From the NCBI GenBank assembly GCA_024640745.1, contig JAHEEL010000012.1, positions 1-21,038 of the forward strand: a stretch of 21,038 bases of DNA. The letters are read 5' to 3'. A program made the translations under genes and the position numbers. The notes beneath the pieces were generated by a model. That model saw only the letters and a list, made by a program, of their open reading frames with translations, ran no database searches and had not been told where the DNA came from. This stretch comes from Actinomycetes bacterium. Its GTDB lineage: Bacteria > Actinomycetota > Acidimicrobiia > Spongiisociales > UBA5794. This document shows positions 14,858 to 21,038 of this stretch, piece by piece. Within the stretch, counting starts at the first letter, position 1. Each line of letters begins with the position of its first letter.

Positions 14858-15877
14858 ATGCTCCTCAGCGAGATGGCCGAACAACCGGCAGTCCTCGCCG
14901 GTCTCATCGAACACGGCGGCGCCGACGCTGTCTCGGCATCCGGGCTGCTGTGTGCTCCGGACATCCATCATGTCGTGATCGCGGCCAGAGGAACGTCCGA
15001 CAACGCCGCGCGCTATGCGAAGTACGTGTGGGGGAGCAAGCTCGGGCTCCCGGTGACCCTGGCCGCGCCATCGCTGCACACCTCCCACGGCACGCAACCC
15101 GACCATTCGGGTGCGGCCGTCGTCGGGATCTCCCAGTCTGGGCAATCGCCCGATCTCATCGCCGTGGTGGAGTCGGGCCGGCGACAGGGGCGGCCGACAA
15201 TCGTCATCACGAACCAACCCGAGTCGCCCCTCGCTTCCCTCGCGGACGTCGTGGTCTCACTGAGGGCGGGTCCGGAACGGTCGGTCGCTGCAACCAAGAC
15301 GTACACCGCGACCCTGATGGCGATTGCCCTCATCGCCGCGCAGTCCGATCGAATGGCAGCGATCTCTGCACTGGGCACGGTCCCCGACGCCGTCGCCGAG
15401 GTGCTGGACGCAGCGTCCCGGATCGGGGCTGCCGCCGAAGCGTTCGGACCGGTACGCGACTGTGTGGTGCTCGGCCGCGGCTACCACTACGCGACCAGCT
15501 TCGAATGGGCGCTGAAGCTCCAGGAGATGGCCTATGTGCTCGCCCATCCATTTTCTACGGCCGACTTCGCCCACGGGCCTTTCGCCGTGCTGGAACGGGA
15601 CTTCCCGGTGCTCGCCGTCGCCGTTCGCGGGGCGCTGTTCGACGGCACCGTCGAGATGCTCCACCGGATCCGGAACGAGCGACGTGCACACCTGCTCGTG
15701 GTCACCGATGACGCGTCGATCGGGCTCCCGTCGATCGAGATCCCATCGATCGACGAGTGGCTGTCTCCGATCCCTGCGATCGTCGCAGCACAGGTGTTCA
15801 CCGAGGCGCTCGCCCGAGTGCGCGGTGTCGATCCCGAACAGCCTCGCGGGCTGCGCAAGATCACCAAGACCACCTGA
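14858..15877 (+). CDS. Double-SIS sugar isomerase/deaminase, GlmS C-domain-like (NagB-II/AgaS type)
   Basis: The protein has 339 aa from ATG 14858, with CGGAG seven nt upstream; GTG 14855 is equally close, and a TTG at 14825 is less likely. Two SIS domains are present. SIS1 (~35-165) contains VVIAARGTSDNAARYAKY, GISQSGQSPDLI and ERSVAATKTYTATLMAIA. SIS2 (~195-330) contains VVLGRGYHYATSFEWALKLQE (203-223) and FAHGPFAVL (237-245). These match the isomerase half of glucosamine-6-phosphate synthase, including the catalytic Glu in EWALKLQE. The glutaminase half is missing, so free ammonia or deamination is implied, as in NagB-II type glucosamine-6-phosphate deaminases. Fructosamine-phosphate deglycases are an alternative. 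A TACGTT box stands at 14821-14826. It heads a co-directional group with the alkylsulfatase. Confidence 0.85.
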   Translation: MLLSEMAEQPAVLAGLIEHGGADAVSASGLLCAPDIHHVVIAARGTSDNAARYAKYVWGSKLGLPVTLAAPSLHTSHGTQPDHSGAAVVGISQSGQSPDLIAVVESGRRQGRPTIVITNQPESPLASLADVVVSLRAGPERSVAATKTYTATLMAIALIAAQSDRMAAISALGTVPDAVAEVLDAASRIGAAAEAFGPVRDCVVLGRGYHYATSFEWALKLQEMAYVLAHPFSTADFAHGPFAVLERDFPVLAVAVRGALFDGTVEMLHRIRNERRAHLLVVTDDASIGLPSIEIPSIDEWLSPIPAIVAAQVFTEALARVRGVDPEQPRGLRKITKTT

Positions 15878-15939
15878 GCGGGGGCTCGCGAACGGGGAAC
15901 ACTACGATCGGTTGTGTCGTCGATAGGAAGGTTGGAACC

Positions 15940-17607
15940 ATGGTGAACCCATACGACGTCGAACGATCGTGGCCGGACTACTTCCTCGAGCATCGACGCC
16001 TGACGGTCGAACAGCAAGGCACCTACCGCTGCGGCAACCTTCCCGTTTGGACGATCCACTGCCCGCTGGGCTACCTCGGAAACGCAACCGTCATCGAAGG
16101 CGATGACGGTCTCGTCGTCTACGACACCGGCGTGAACGCCGAGGCAGGCGCCCACATTGCTTCGGAGATACGGAAGATCTCGGACAAGCCCATCAAGGCG
16201 ATCTTCTACTCGCATCACCACGGCGATCACTACAACGGAACCTCCGCGATCGTCGACCCGGACGACGCAGCCTCCGGTGACGTGACGATCTACGCGTGGG
16301 AGAACTTCGAAGCGGAACGCAGCAACGAATTCGGCGAGATCGCTGTCCGGCAGGCCATGGGTGTGGCCTACTACGGCGGCGCCTTTCTCCCTCCCGAGGA
16401 TCTGCACCATCATGGGATCGGAACACTTCCCGCGGGCGGGACGGCCGGCTTCCTTCCGCCCAACGCGTTGCTGTCGGGCGACACAACGCTCGAGATCGCC
16501 GGTGTCACCCTCGAGGTCTTCTACACGGGCGGCGAAGCGATTTCCGAGTTCGGCATCCACATCCCGGCATTCGACATGGTGATCATTGCCGACGAGTTCT
16601 TCACCGGCATTCCGAACATGCACACCATCCGAGGATCGAAGCCGCGCCTGCCGGACAACTACCTCGCTGCGCTCGATCGTGTGCTCGAGATCCGACCTGA
16701 GTGGCTCCTCGGCTCACACATCATGCCGATCGAGGGCAAGGAGTACATTGCGGAGACGGTCACCCGCTATCGAGATGCGACCCAGTACCTCTGGGATCAA
16801 TCGATCCGCCTCATCAACAAGGGATACACACCGATCGAACTACAGCACGAACTCCAGGAGCTCCCCGAGTTCCTCGTCGAGCCACCGTTCTCGGTGCCGA
16901 TGTATGGAACGCCGATCACCACGGTGCCGGAGTTCTTCACCGGCTGGGTGAGCTGGTTCTCCGGCGACGCTACCGACTTGTTCCCGTCCCGGCCACGAGA
17001 CCGAGCCGAGAAGATGGTTGCACTCATGGGTGGCGTCGATGCCGTGCTCGACGCTGCCAAGGAGTCCCACGCCGTCGGTGACCACCAATTCGCCGCGGAG
17101 CTCGCCCAGATGGCCGTGCGTGCCGAGCCCGACAACACCGACGCCAAGCTCGTCAAAGCAGCGAGTCTTCGGGCCCTCGGCTACCGACAGTTGAATCCGA
17201 TTGCCCGGTCCTGGTATCTGACCGGTGCACTCGAGCTGGAGGGGCGGATCGATCCGAACCAGATTCTCGGTGCAATGATGGGCATGCTGGCGGCCGAGGG
17301 CACAGGCCTCGACGTGGTGAAGGGCTGGCGCTATCAACTCGACGCAGCGAAGGCCGGCGAGACCCGCATGGCGATCGGGTTGCGCATCACCGATACCGGC
17401 GAAGAGGTCACGATCCGGCTCCGCAACTCGGTCCTGTTGTCGGAGCCGGGCATCCGGGACGACGTGGACGCGATCGTCGGCCTCACGTCCGGAGAGCTGG
17501 TCGGTCTGGAAGCTGGGGTGACCGAGACGGGTGACGATGGTGCGTATCCAGCATTGCTTGCGCTGCTCGACACCGGTATCACCGCATTCCTGATGCACCA
17601 GCGATGA
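15940..17607 (+). CDS. SdsA1-type linear alkylsulfatase (metallo-beta-lactamase fold)
   Basis: From ATG 15940 (AGGAAGG site upstream) the protein has 555 aa. The metallo-beta-lactamase domain (~1-280) carries SHHHGDHYNGT (91-101) with ligands H92, H94, D96 and H97, then E199 (GGEAISEF), E219 (ADEFFTGIPN) and H260 (LGSHIMP), matching the two-zinc set of SdsA1. The dimerisation domain (~295-435) has the family-typical LQELPEFLVEPPF, WVSWFSGDATDLFPS and ARSWYLTGALELEG. The C-terminal ~440-555 is SCP2-like and binds the alkyl chain. The enzyme hydrolyses primary alkyl sulfates to alcohol plus sulfate. No signal peptide is seen, so a cytosolic location is likely, unlike the secreted Pseudomonas enzyme. 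It lies 62 bp after the SIS gene and overlaps the next gene by 4 bp. Substrate length is unknown. Confidence 0.92.
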   Translation: MVNPYDVERSWPDYFLEHRRLTVEQQGTYRCGNLPVWTIHCPLGYLGNATVIEGDDGLVVYDTGVNAEAGAHIASEIRKISDKPIKAIFYSHHHGDHYNGTSAIVDPDDAASGDVTIYAWENFEAERSNEFGEIAVRQAMGVAYYGGAFLPPEDLHHHGIGTLPAGGTAGFLPPNALLSGDTTLEIAGVTLEVFYTGGEAISEFGIHIPAFDMVIIADEFFTGIPNMHTIRGSKPRLPDNYLAALDRVLEIRPEWLLGSHIMPIEGKEYIAETVTRYRDATQYLWDQSIRLINKGYTPIELQHELQELPEFLVEPPFSVPMYGTPITTVPEFFTGWVSWFSGDATDLFPSRPRDRAEKMVALMGGVDAVLDAAKESHAVGDHQFAAELAQMAVRAEPDNTDAKLVKAASLRALGYRQLNPIARSWYLTGALELEGRIDPNQILGAMMGMLAAEGTGLDVVKGWRYQLDAAKAGETRMAIGLRITDTGEEVTIRLRNSVLLSEPGIRDDVDAIVGLTSGELVGLEAGVTETGDDGAYPALLALLDTGITAFLMHQR

Positions 17608-18059
17608 CGCCATCAAGCCAGGTGCGGACCGTCACGATCACCAGGGGGCAGGACATCTTCTTCTCGTGGTCGTCGGACGTGCTGATCTACACCGTCGTGC
17701 TCAACCTGTTCGTCGAATACGCGGATGCCGTCGTCATCGACTCGTTCACGATCTCGATCCTGACCGCCGTTCTGTTGAAGATCCTCCTCGACCTCGTGAT
17801 GCGGTTCGAGCATCGCGTTCACCACTACTTCGCACAGAAGGAGAGCGCGTTCCTCAAGGCTGTGGGAGCCGTCTCGCTCTTCGCGATCCTGTTCCTCGGG
17901 AAGCTCTTGATCCTCGAGGCCGTGAACTTCGTGTTCGGTGATCACGTTGAACTGGGTCACTTCGTGGAGGTCGTGGCGCTGGTGCTCGCGTTGATGATCA
18001 CTCGTCGGCTGTTCCAGGCGTTCTACCAGCGGCTCGGGGAGCCGGCCGCAAGCGGGTGA
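17604..18059 (+). CDS. Small four-helix membrane protein of unknown function
   Basis: The 151-aa product has four hydrophobic segments at about residues 25-45, 48-65, 84-105 and 118-133. A charged loop between the second and third contains MRFEHRVHHYFAQKES, and the tail is basic. I do not recognise the family. The ATG at 17604 overlaps the TGA of the alkylsulfatase gene (ATGA), indicating translational coupling and a functional link, perhaps with uptake or sensing of the sulfated substrate; that role is inference. Its own stop overlaps a possible GTG start of the next gene. No catalytic or transporter signature is visible. Confidence 0.8.
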   Translation: MTPSSQVRTVTITRGQDIFFSWSSDVLIYTVVLNLFVEYADAVVIDSFTISILTAVLLKILLDLVMRFEHRVHHYFAQKESAFLKAVGAVSLFAILFLGKLLILEAVNFVFGDHVELGHFVEVVALVLALMITRRLFQAFYQRLGEPAASG

Positions 18060-18069
18060 CGCCGATGCC

Positions 18070-18075
18070 TAGGGT
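18070..18075 (+). promoter_or_regulatory. Possible internal -10 box before the DUF1932 gene
   Basis: TAGGGT stands 7 nt before the ATG at 18083, the same hexamer and nearly the same spacing as before the Ppx fusion gene. It would allow separate leaderless transcription of this gene inside the operon. Confidence 0.3.
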
Positions 18076-18082
18076 GGCGTCC

Positions 18083-18892
18083 ATGGAGGTTGGGGTCATG
18101 CATCCGGGCGCCATGGGCGCTGTGCTGGCCGGCGAAGCATCGGTTCCGGTGATGTGGGCGAGCGAGGGACGATCGCACCAAACGGCTGAGCGAGCCGGTG
18201 CATACGGTCTCGTCGACCAGGGTTCGCTGTTCGACCTCGTTGCCAGCTCCGAGATCCTGATTTCGGTGTGTCCACCCCATGCCGCCGTCGACGTGGCACG
18301 GCAGGTGGAGCGGGTCGGCTTCGACGGCATCTACGTCGACGCCAATGCGATCGCTCCAGCGACGGTGCGCGAGATCGCCACCCGGTTCGAGCGGTTCGTC
18401 GATGGCGGCATCATCGGACCGCCGCCGACCGAGGCCGGGTTGACCCGGATGTACCTGGCAGGAGAGGATGCCGCGGCCGTCGCGGCGTTGTGGAGTGGCT
18501 CGAAGCTCGACGCTCGGGTTCTCGGTCGGGAGATCGGTTCGGCATCGGCGCTCAAGGTGGCATATGCGGGTTGGACGAAAGGGAGTACCGCCTTGCTCCT
18601 CGCCGTCCGTGCCTACGCCGAAGCGAACGGTCTCGGCGACGAACTGATCGCCGAGTGGGATGTCTCAATCCCGGGCCTCGCCGATCGGGCGTCCGGGACC
18701 GCGAGTCGCATCGGACGCAAGGCATGGCGATTCGAGGGTGAGATGGCGGAGATCGCAGCGGCGATGGAAGCCGTCGGGCTGCCCGGGGGATTCCACGACG
18801 CAGCGAGAGAGATCTACCACCGGCTGTCCGACCTCAAGGGCACTGAGCGCTCATCCGTCGAGGATGTGAACCGCAAGATCCTGCGCCCTTGA
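18083..18892 (+). CDS. NAD(P)-dependent dehydrogenase-like protein, 6PGDH-type Rossmann plus DUF1932 domain
   Basis: From ATG 18083 the protein has 269 aa and starts directly with the first Rossmann strand, MEVGVMHPGAMGAVLA, a GxxxxGxMG variant typical of the beta-hydroxyacid dehydrogenase/6-phosphogluconate dehydrogenase superfamily. Motifs in the NAD domain are LISVCPPHAAVDVA, IYVDANAIAP and DGGIIGPPPT. The C-terminal ~100 residues (SALKVAYAGWTKGSTALLLAVRAYAEANGL...) are the DUF1932 helical domain, where the Lys in ALKVAYAGWTKG occupies the usual catalytic position. The substrate is unknown; oxidation of a hydroxy acid is a reasonable guess. Alternative starts are GTG 18056, overlapping the previous stop, and ATG 18065. 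It is the last gene of the run that begins with the SIS protein. Confidence 0.84.
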   Translation: MEVGVMHPGAMGAVLAGEASVPVMWASEGRSHQTAERAGAYGLVDQGSLFDLVASSEILISVCPPHAAVDVARQVERVGFDGIYVDANAIAPATVREIATRFERFVDGGIIGPPPTEAGLTRMYLAGEDAAAVAALWSGSKLDARVLGREIGSASALKVAYAGWTKGSTALLLAVRAYAEANGLGDELIAEWDVSIPGLADRASGTASRIGRKAWRFEGEMAEIAAAMEAVGLPGGFHDAAREIYHRLSDLKGTERSSVEDVNRKILRP

Positions 18893-18968
18893 GCAAGGGT
18901 CCAGCCTCACCGCGCGGCTCAATTGGGCCGGCGCTCCGAAGTTCGCGGTTCATCCGTCGGCGGGAAGC

Positions 18969-18995
18969 TGCGGCGCGCAGCGGCGAAGCGCCGCA
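18969..18995. terminator. GC-rich hairpin downstream of the DUF1932 gene, terminator candidate
   Basis: TGCGGCGC (18969-18976) and GCGCCGCA (18988-18995) are perfect 8-bp arms with an 11-nt loop, 76 bp after the DUF1932 stop. There is no U-run. Position fits the end of the operon, but in DNA this GC-rich a chance hairpin is possible. The rest of 18893-19153 holds no gene that I can support. Confidence 0.35.
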
Positions 18996-19153
18996 CGTGG
19001 AACGTGTCGGTCCGGTAGGTGGTCTCGATGAGTCCGTCGTCGGACGCGATGGGTCCATTGAATCTCCCCGCTGCCGAGGGGTTCTGGCGATGGACGGTGG
19101 CTAGGATCTGAAGGGGAAGCGAACGTCAGTGGTGGGCGTGCGATGGGAGAGCA

Positions 19154-19660
19154 ATGAGCGACCGGGCACACATCGGGGCAGTCTTCGCCGACCACGCAGC
19201 TGCCGAAGCGGCGCTGGTGGAGCTCCGGAAGCGAGGGATGGCCGACGACCATCTCGGGATTGCGCTCCGCCATGCGGACAGCCACATCTTCGAGGAGGAC
19301 GTGGAGGCCGACCTCGCGCACGGGGTCGAACGGGGAATAGCCATCGGCGCGCCGATCGGAGCAATCGCCGGCATCACGATCCTGGCCCTCGCAATACCCG
19401 GCGCGGGAATCCTCGGCGTGGGTGGGACCCTGGCCGCCGGCGGGCTCACCGGCGCCCTCGCGGGGACCTTCCTGGGTGCGTTGCTCGGTCTTGCGTCCGA
19501 GGAGCACGAAGTGGACGACGAGTGGGACTGGGAACGGCTTCCGCTCCAGCCGGGCGAAGTGTTGGTGGTTGTCGCCGACCATGGCCACCCCGACGAGGTG
19601 CTCGACGTGCTCCAACAACACGGCGGGACCATCGTGTCGAAGCCGCCTCACGAGGGTTGA
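19154..19660 (+). CDS. Glycine-zipper membrane protein, general-stress/DUF1269-like
   Basis: The 168-aa product has an N-terminal alpha/beta stretch (HIGAVFADHAAAEAALVELRK, then GMADDHLGIALRH). A central hydrophobic region follows, rich in Gly and Ala with GxxxG spacing (about residues 60-118: IGAPIGAIAGITILALAIPG and GVGGTLAAGGLTGALAGTF), and then a C-terminal domain with VLVVVADHGHPDEVLDVLQQHGG. This three-part plan is that of YflT/17M-like general stress proteins and DUF1269 relatives, which insert a glycine-zipper hairpin into the membrane. The exact function is unknown. The ATG 19154 has a GGGAGAG site 3 nt upstream. A TAGGAT box at 19102-19107 may be its -10. It seems monocistronic. Confidence 0.78.
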   Translation: MSDRAHIGAVFADHAAAEAALVELRKRGMADDHLGIALRHADSHIFEEDVEADLAHGVERGIAIGAPIGAIAGITILALAIPGAGILGVGGTLAAGGLTGALAGTFLGALLGLASEEHEVDDEWDWERLPLQPGEVLVVVADHGHPDEVLDVLQQHGGTIVSKPPHEG

Positions 19661-19701
19661 TCGACGACTCGGTCGCCGCGTCCAGCCCTTGGCGCGGAGC
19701 G

Positions 19702-19746
19702 GAGCTTGCGCAAGCTCGGCACAGCACGTCGCAAGCTGGGCAAAGC
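19702..19746. repeat. 16-bp perfect palindrome plus imperfect direct repeat
   Basis: GAGCTTGCGCAAGCTC (19702-19717) is a perfect palindrome. CGCAAGCTCGGCACAGC (19709-19725) is repeated as CGCAAGCTGGGCAAAGC (19730-19746), 15 of 17 identical and offset by 21 bp, two helical turns. It lies between the stress-protein stop and the -10-like TACGTT (19766-19771) of the TrmO gene, so it could be an operator or the end of the previous transcript. Confidence 0.5.
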
Positions 19747-19802
19747 GCGGTTCGGCGTTCTCGGATACGTTCGCCTGGAAGCAGCAAGCCGAGGAGGCCC
19801 CC

Positions 19803-20291
19803 ATGCCGACCCCGAACTACACCCTGGACCCGATTGGACGTGTGATCGTCGACGACGATGGCTTCGCGCTCTCGATCTACGAACCCTACCGACCGGCGCT
19901 CGCTGAGCTCGACGGCTTCAGCCATATCAACGTGCTCTGGTGGGCGCACCTCCTTGACGACCCGATGTTCCGTGAGATGACGATCGCCGAACGCGCCTAC
20001 CGCAACGCTCCGGCGCAGATCGGCATTTTCGCGACGCGGTCCCCGGCGCGCCCAAATCCCATTGCGCTCTCGGCGGTGGCTGTGATCTCCATCGATCGTG
20101 ACGAAGGGATCGTTCGGGTGCCGTACGTGGACGCCGACGACGGCACTCCAATCCTCGACATCAAGCCGTACCACCCGTCCGTCGATCGCATCCGCGAGGT
20201 CCGTGTGCCGGCCTGGTGCGCGACCTGGCCGCAGTGGTACGAGGACTCGGCAACGTTCGACTGGGGGGCCGTCTTCGAGAGTGCTCAGTAG
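19803..20291 (+). CDS. TrmO/TsaA-type tRNA (t6A37) methyltransferase
   Basis: The 162-aa protein starts at ATG 19803 with a strong GAGGAGG site 5 nt upstream. The TsaA/TrmO (UPF0066, beta-barrel) signature is present: TLDPIGRVIVDDDG at the start, INVLWWAHLLDD, then the S-adenosylmethionine-binding block IGIFATRSPARPNPIALSAVAV (RPNPI with Ala where Gly is usual), and LDIKPYHPSVD. E. coli TrmO methylates N6-threonylcarbamoyladenosine at position 37 of tRNA-Thr. That substrate is inferred from the family, and archaeal and other relatives are less studied. The protein is cytosolic. Its TAG stop overlaps the stop of the convergent AraC gene by 7 bp. I leave the symbol empty because orthology is not proven. 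Confidence 0.87.
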   Translation: MPTPNYTLDPIGRVIVDDDGFALSIYEPYRPALAELDGFSHINVLWWAHLLDDPMFREMTIAERAYRNAPAQIGIFATRSPARPNPIALSAVAVISIDRDEGIVRVPYVDADDGTPILDIKPYHPSVDRIREVRVPAWCATWPQWYEDSATFDWGAVFESAQ

Positions 20292-21037
20292 CGGCGCAGT
20301 GGCCGCACCGGCAGCCAGATCTCGACCACGTGCTTGTCGGGATCTGCCGCCGTTCGGCCGATGGGGAAACGCTCGAACGGAAGGCGGTCGTCGGGCTCGT
20401 AGCCGCTCTCCGGCAGCCACCCACCGGCCAGGGCGTACCAAGCCTCGGGGTAGTCCTGCTCACCCAGCTCGAAACGACCGACGGCGAACATGCCTCCTTC
20501 GATATCCATTTGTCCGATACCGCCGGACACCTCGGTTCCTTCGGGCACGGTGATGCACACGCTGACACGCAGGCGGTCGTCTTCGGTGACACTCGGATTG
20601 TCGTGGTATACGGAGAGCAGGGATGCCTGCGCATTGACCAGGTCGCGCGGCTGGGCCCACGTCATGAGGCGCGTGAAGAGACCGGCGAACACCTCACCGA
20701 GGCCCTGATACCGCCCCGTATGACGCACATAGGCGACGTGCATCGTCGGCACGCGCTCGATCGTCACGCCGACCTTGCCGAGCGTGCCGGCGCCCACCGT
20801 CCAGACGAGGGTCCCGCTGTCGGGGTTGAGCCGTGCATCGAGGACGCCGTACGTCTCGTCGACGCGGCCGACGTTGCCGATGACATCCTGAATGGTTTGG
20901 CCCGGTTCCCGCTCATACCTCGCAAACCCGTGCGCCCGCCACTGCGACGCGCTCATCCCGAACGCTTCCTTGAACGCCCGGGCGAACGACGATGGGTTCG
21001 CGAAACCGCATTCGACGCCGATTTCGGTGACCGGCCG
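20285..21037 (-). CDS. AraC-family regulator with GyrI-like ligand-binding domain (5' end cut by window edge)
   Basis: The visible 250 residues lack the true start. They begin inside the second helix-turn-helix of an AraC DNA-binding domain: VTEIGVECGFANPSSFARAF and then KEAFGMSASQWR, which are canonical. The ATG at 20956 is internal (the Met of FGMSASQWR). After a linker, a GyrI-like/AraC effector-binding domain follows (about the last 155 residues): VTIERVPTMHVAYVRHTGRYQGL, LRVSVCITVPEGTEVSGG, MFAVGRFELG and HVVEIWLPV at the end. Such regulators (Rob/SoxS-plus-GyrI architecture, also BltR-like sensors) bind small, often lipophilic molecules and control efflux or detoxification genes. The target is not in the window. 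It is convergent with the TrmO gene. Confidence 0.9.
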   Translation of the reverse strand, partial: RPVTEIGVECGFANPSSFARAFKEAFGMSASQWRAHGFARYEREPGQTIQDVIGNVGRVDETYGVLDARLNPDSGTLVWTVGAGTLGKVGVTIERVPTMHVAYVRHTGRYQGLGEVFAGLFTRLMTWAQPRDLVNAQASLLSVYHDNPSVTEDDRLRVSVCITVPEGTEVSGGIGQMDIEGGMFAVGRFELGEQDYPEAWYALAGGWLPESGYEPDDRLPFERFPIGRTAADPDKHVVEIWLPVRPLRRY

Positions 21038-21038
21038 A

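Noticed and set aside
14465..15217. N-terminal extension of the lipoprotein frame to 15217
   Set aside because: The extension is antisense to the SIS gene and the HNH relic and lies upstream of the promoter; the signal peptide fixes the start at 14464.
15757..15939. N-terminal extension of the alkylsulfatase frame
   Set aside because: It overlaps the SIS gene in another frame and lacks a ribosome site; ATG 15940 has one and family similarity begins there.
18950..19804. Minus-strand frame of 284 codons opposite the stress-protein gene
   Set aside because: Antisense to a gene with clear glycine-zipper and ribosome site; composition is that of a shadow.
1..21038. tRNA, rRNA, CRISPR array, insertion sequence or riboswitch
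   Set aside because: Reading by eye found no tRNA T-loop/anticodon set, no regularly spaced repeats, no transposase and no known riboswitch core; weak ones could be missed without a covariance search.

Overview
The window looks like a chromosomal segment of a high-GC Gram-positive bacterium, most likely a free-living actinobacterium and plausibly of the Acidimicrobiia/Ilumatobacter type. This is inferred from the strong G/C bias at third codon positions, from TANNNT boxes placed 6-12 nt before start codons (leaderless transcription), from a decayed DUF222-HNH (13E12-type) gene, and from the protein families present. I could not run a database search, so the taxonomy is an inference. I saw no tRNA, rRNA, CRISPR array, insertion sequence or phage gene.

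Layout. 1-1.75 kb: the 3' part of a zinc-free quinone oxidoreductase, then a DUF4386 membrane protein. 1.8-3.2 kb: a small 63-aa gene divergent from an AAA_16-type ATPase. 3.1-5.35 kb: a CYTH-like/Ppx-GppA fusion, possibly with a small coupled ORF behind it, divergent from a GNAT acetyltransferase. 5.4-7.0 kb: a single 534-aa protein that joins a short-chain dehydrogenase (SDR) domain to a class III adenylate cyclase domain. This is the most unusual gene of the window. 7.1-11.4 kb: a nitrogen-signalling block, with glnD on the plus strand facing an amtB-glnB operon on the minus strand. A long near-perfect hairpin lies between them. 11.5-14.5 kb: a PAS-GAF-GGDEF diguanylate cyclase and a beta-propeller lipoprotein with a well-formed promoter and a palindromic operator candidate. 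14.5-14.8 kb: the relic of a DUF222-HNH endonuclease gene. 14.86-18.9 kb: a co-directional run of a GlmS-like double-SIS protein, an SdsA1-type alkylsulfatase, a four-helix membrane protein and a DUF1932 NAD-binding protein, with stop/start overlaps. 18.9-21.0 kb: a glycine-zipper stress-type protein, a TrmO/TsaA tRNA methyltransferase, and the 3' part of an AraC regulator with a GyrI-like ligand domain.

How the genes may work together. GlnD, PII (GlnB) and AmtB form one sensing circuit for nitrogen. GlnD modifies Tyr51 of PII, and unmodified PII plugs AmtB. Two nucleotide second messengers are also made by proteins encoded here: cAMP by the SDR-cyclase fusion and c-di-GMP by the GGDEF protein. 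The Ppx fusion acts on polyphosphate or (p)ppGpp. The window is therefore rich in signalling enzymes, but no sequence evidence links these branches to each other. The best candidate for something undescribed is the SDR-cyclase fusion. Its SDR part keeps the dinucleotide-binding motif and YxxxK but seems to lack the catalytic serine, which suggests an NAD(H)-responsive sensor controlling cAMP synthesis.
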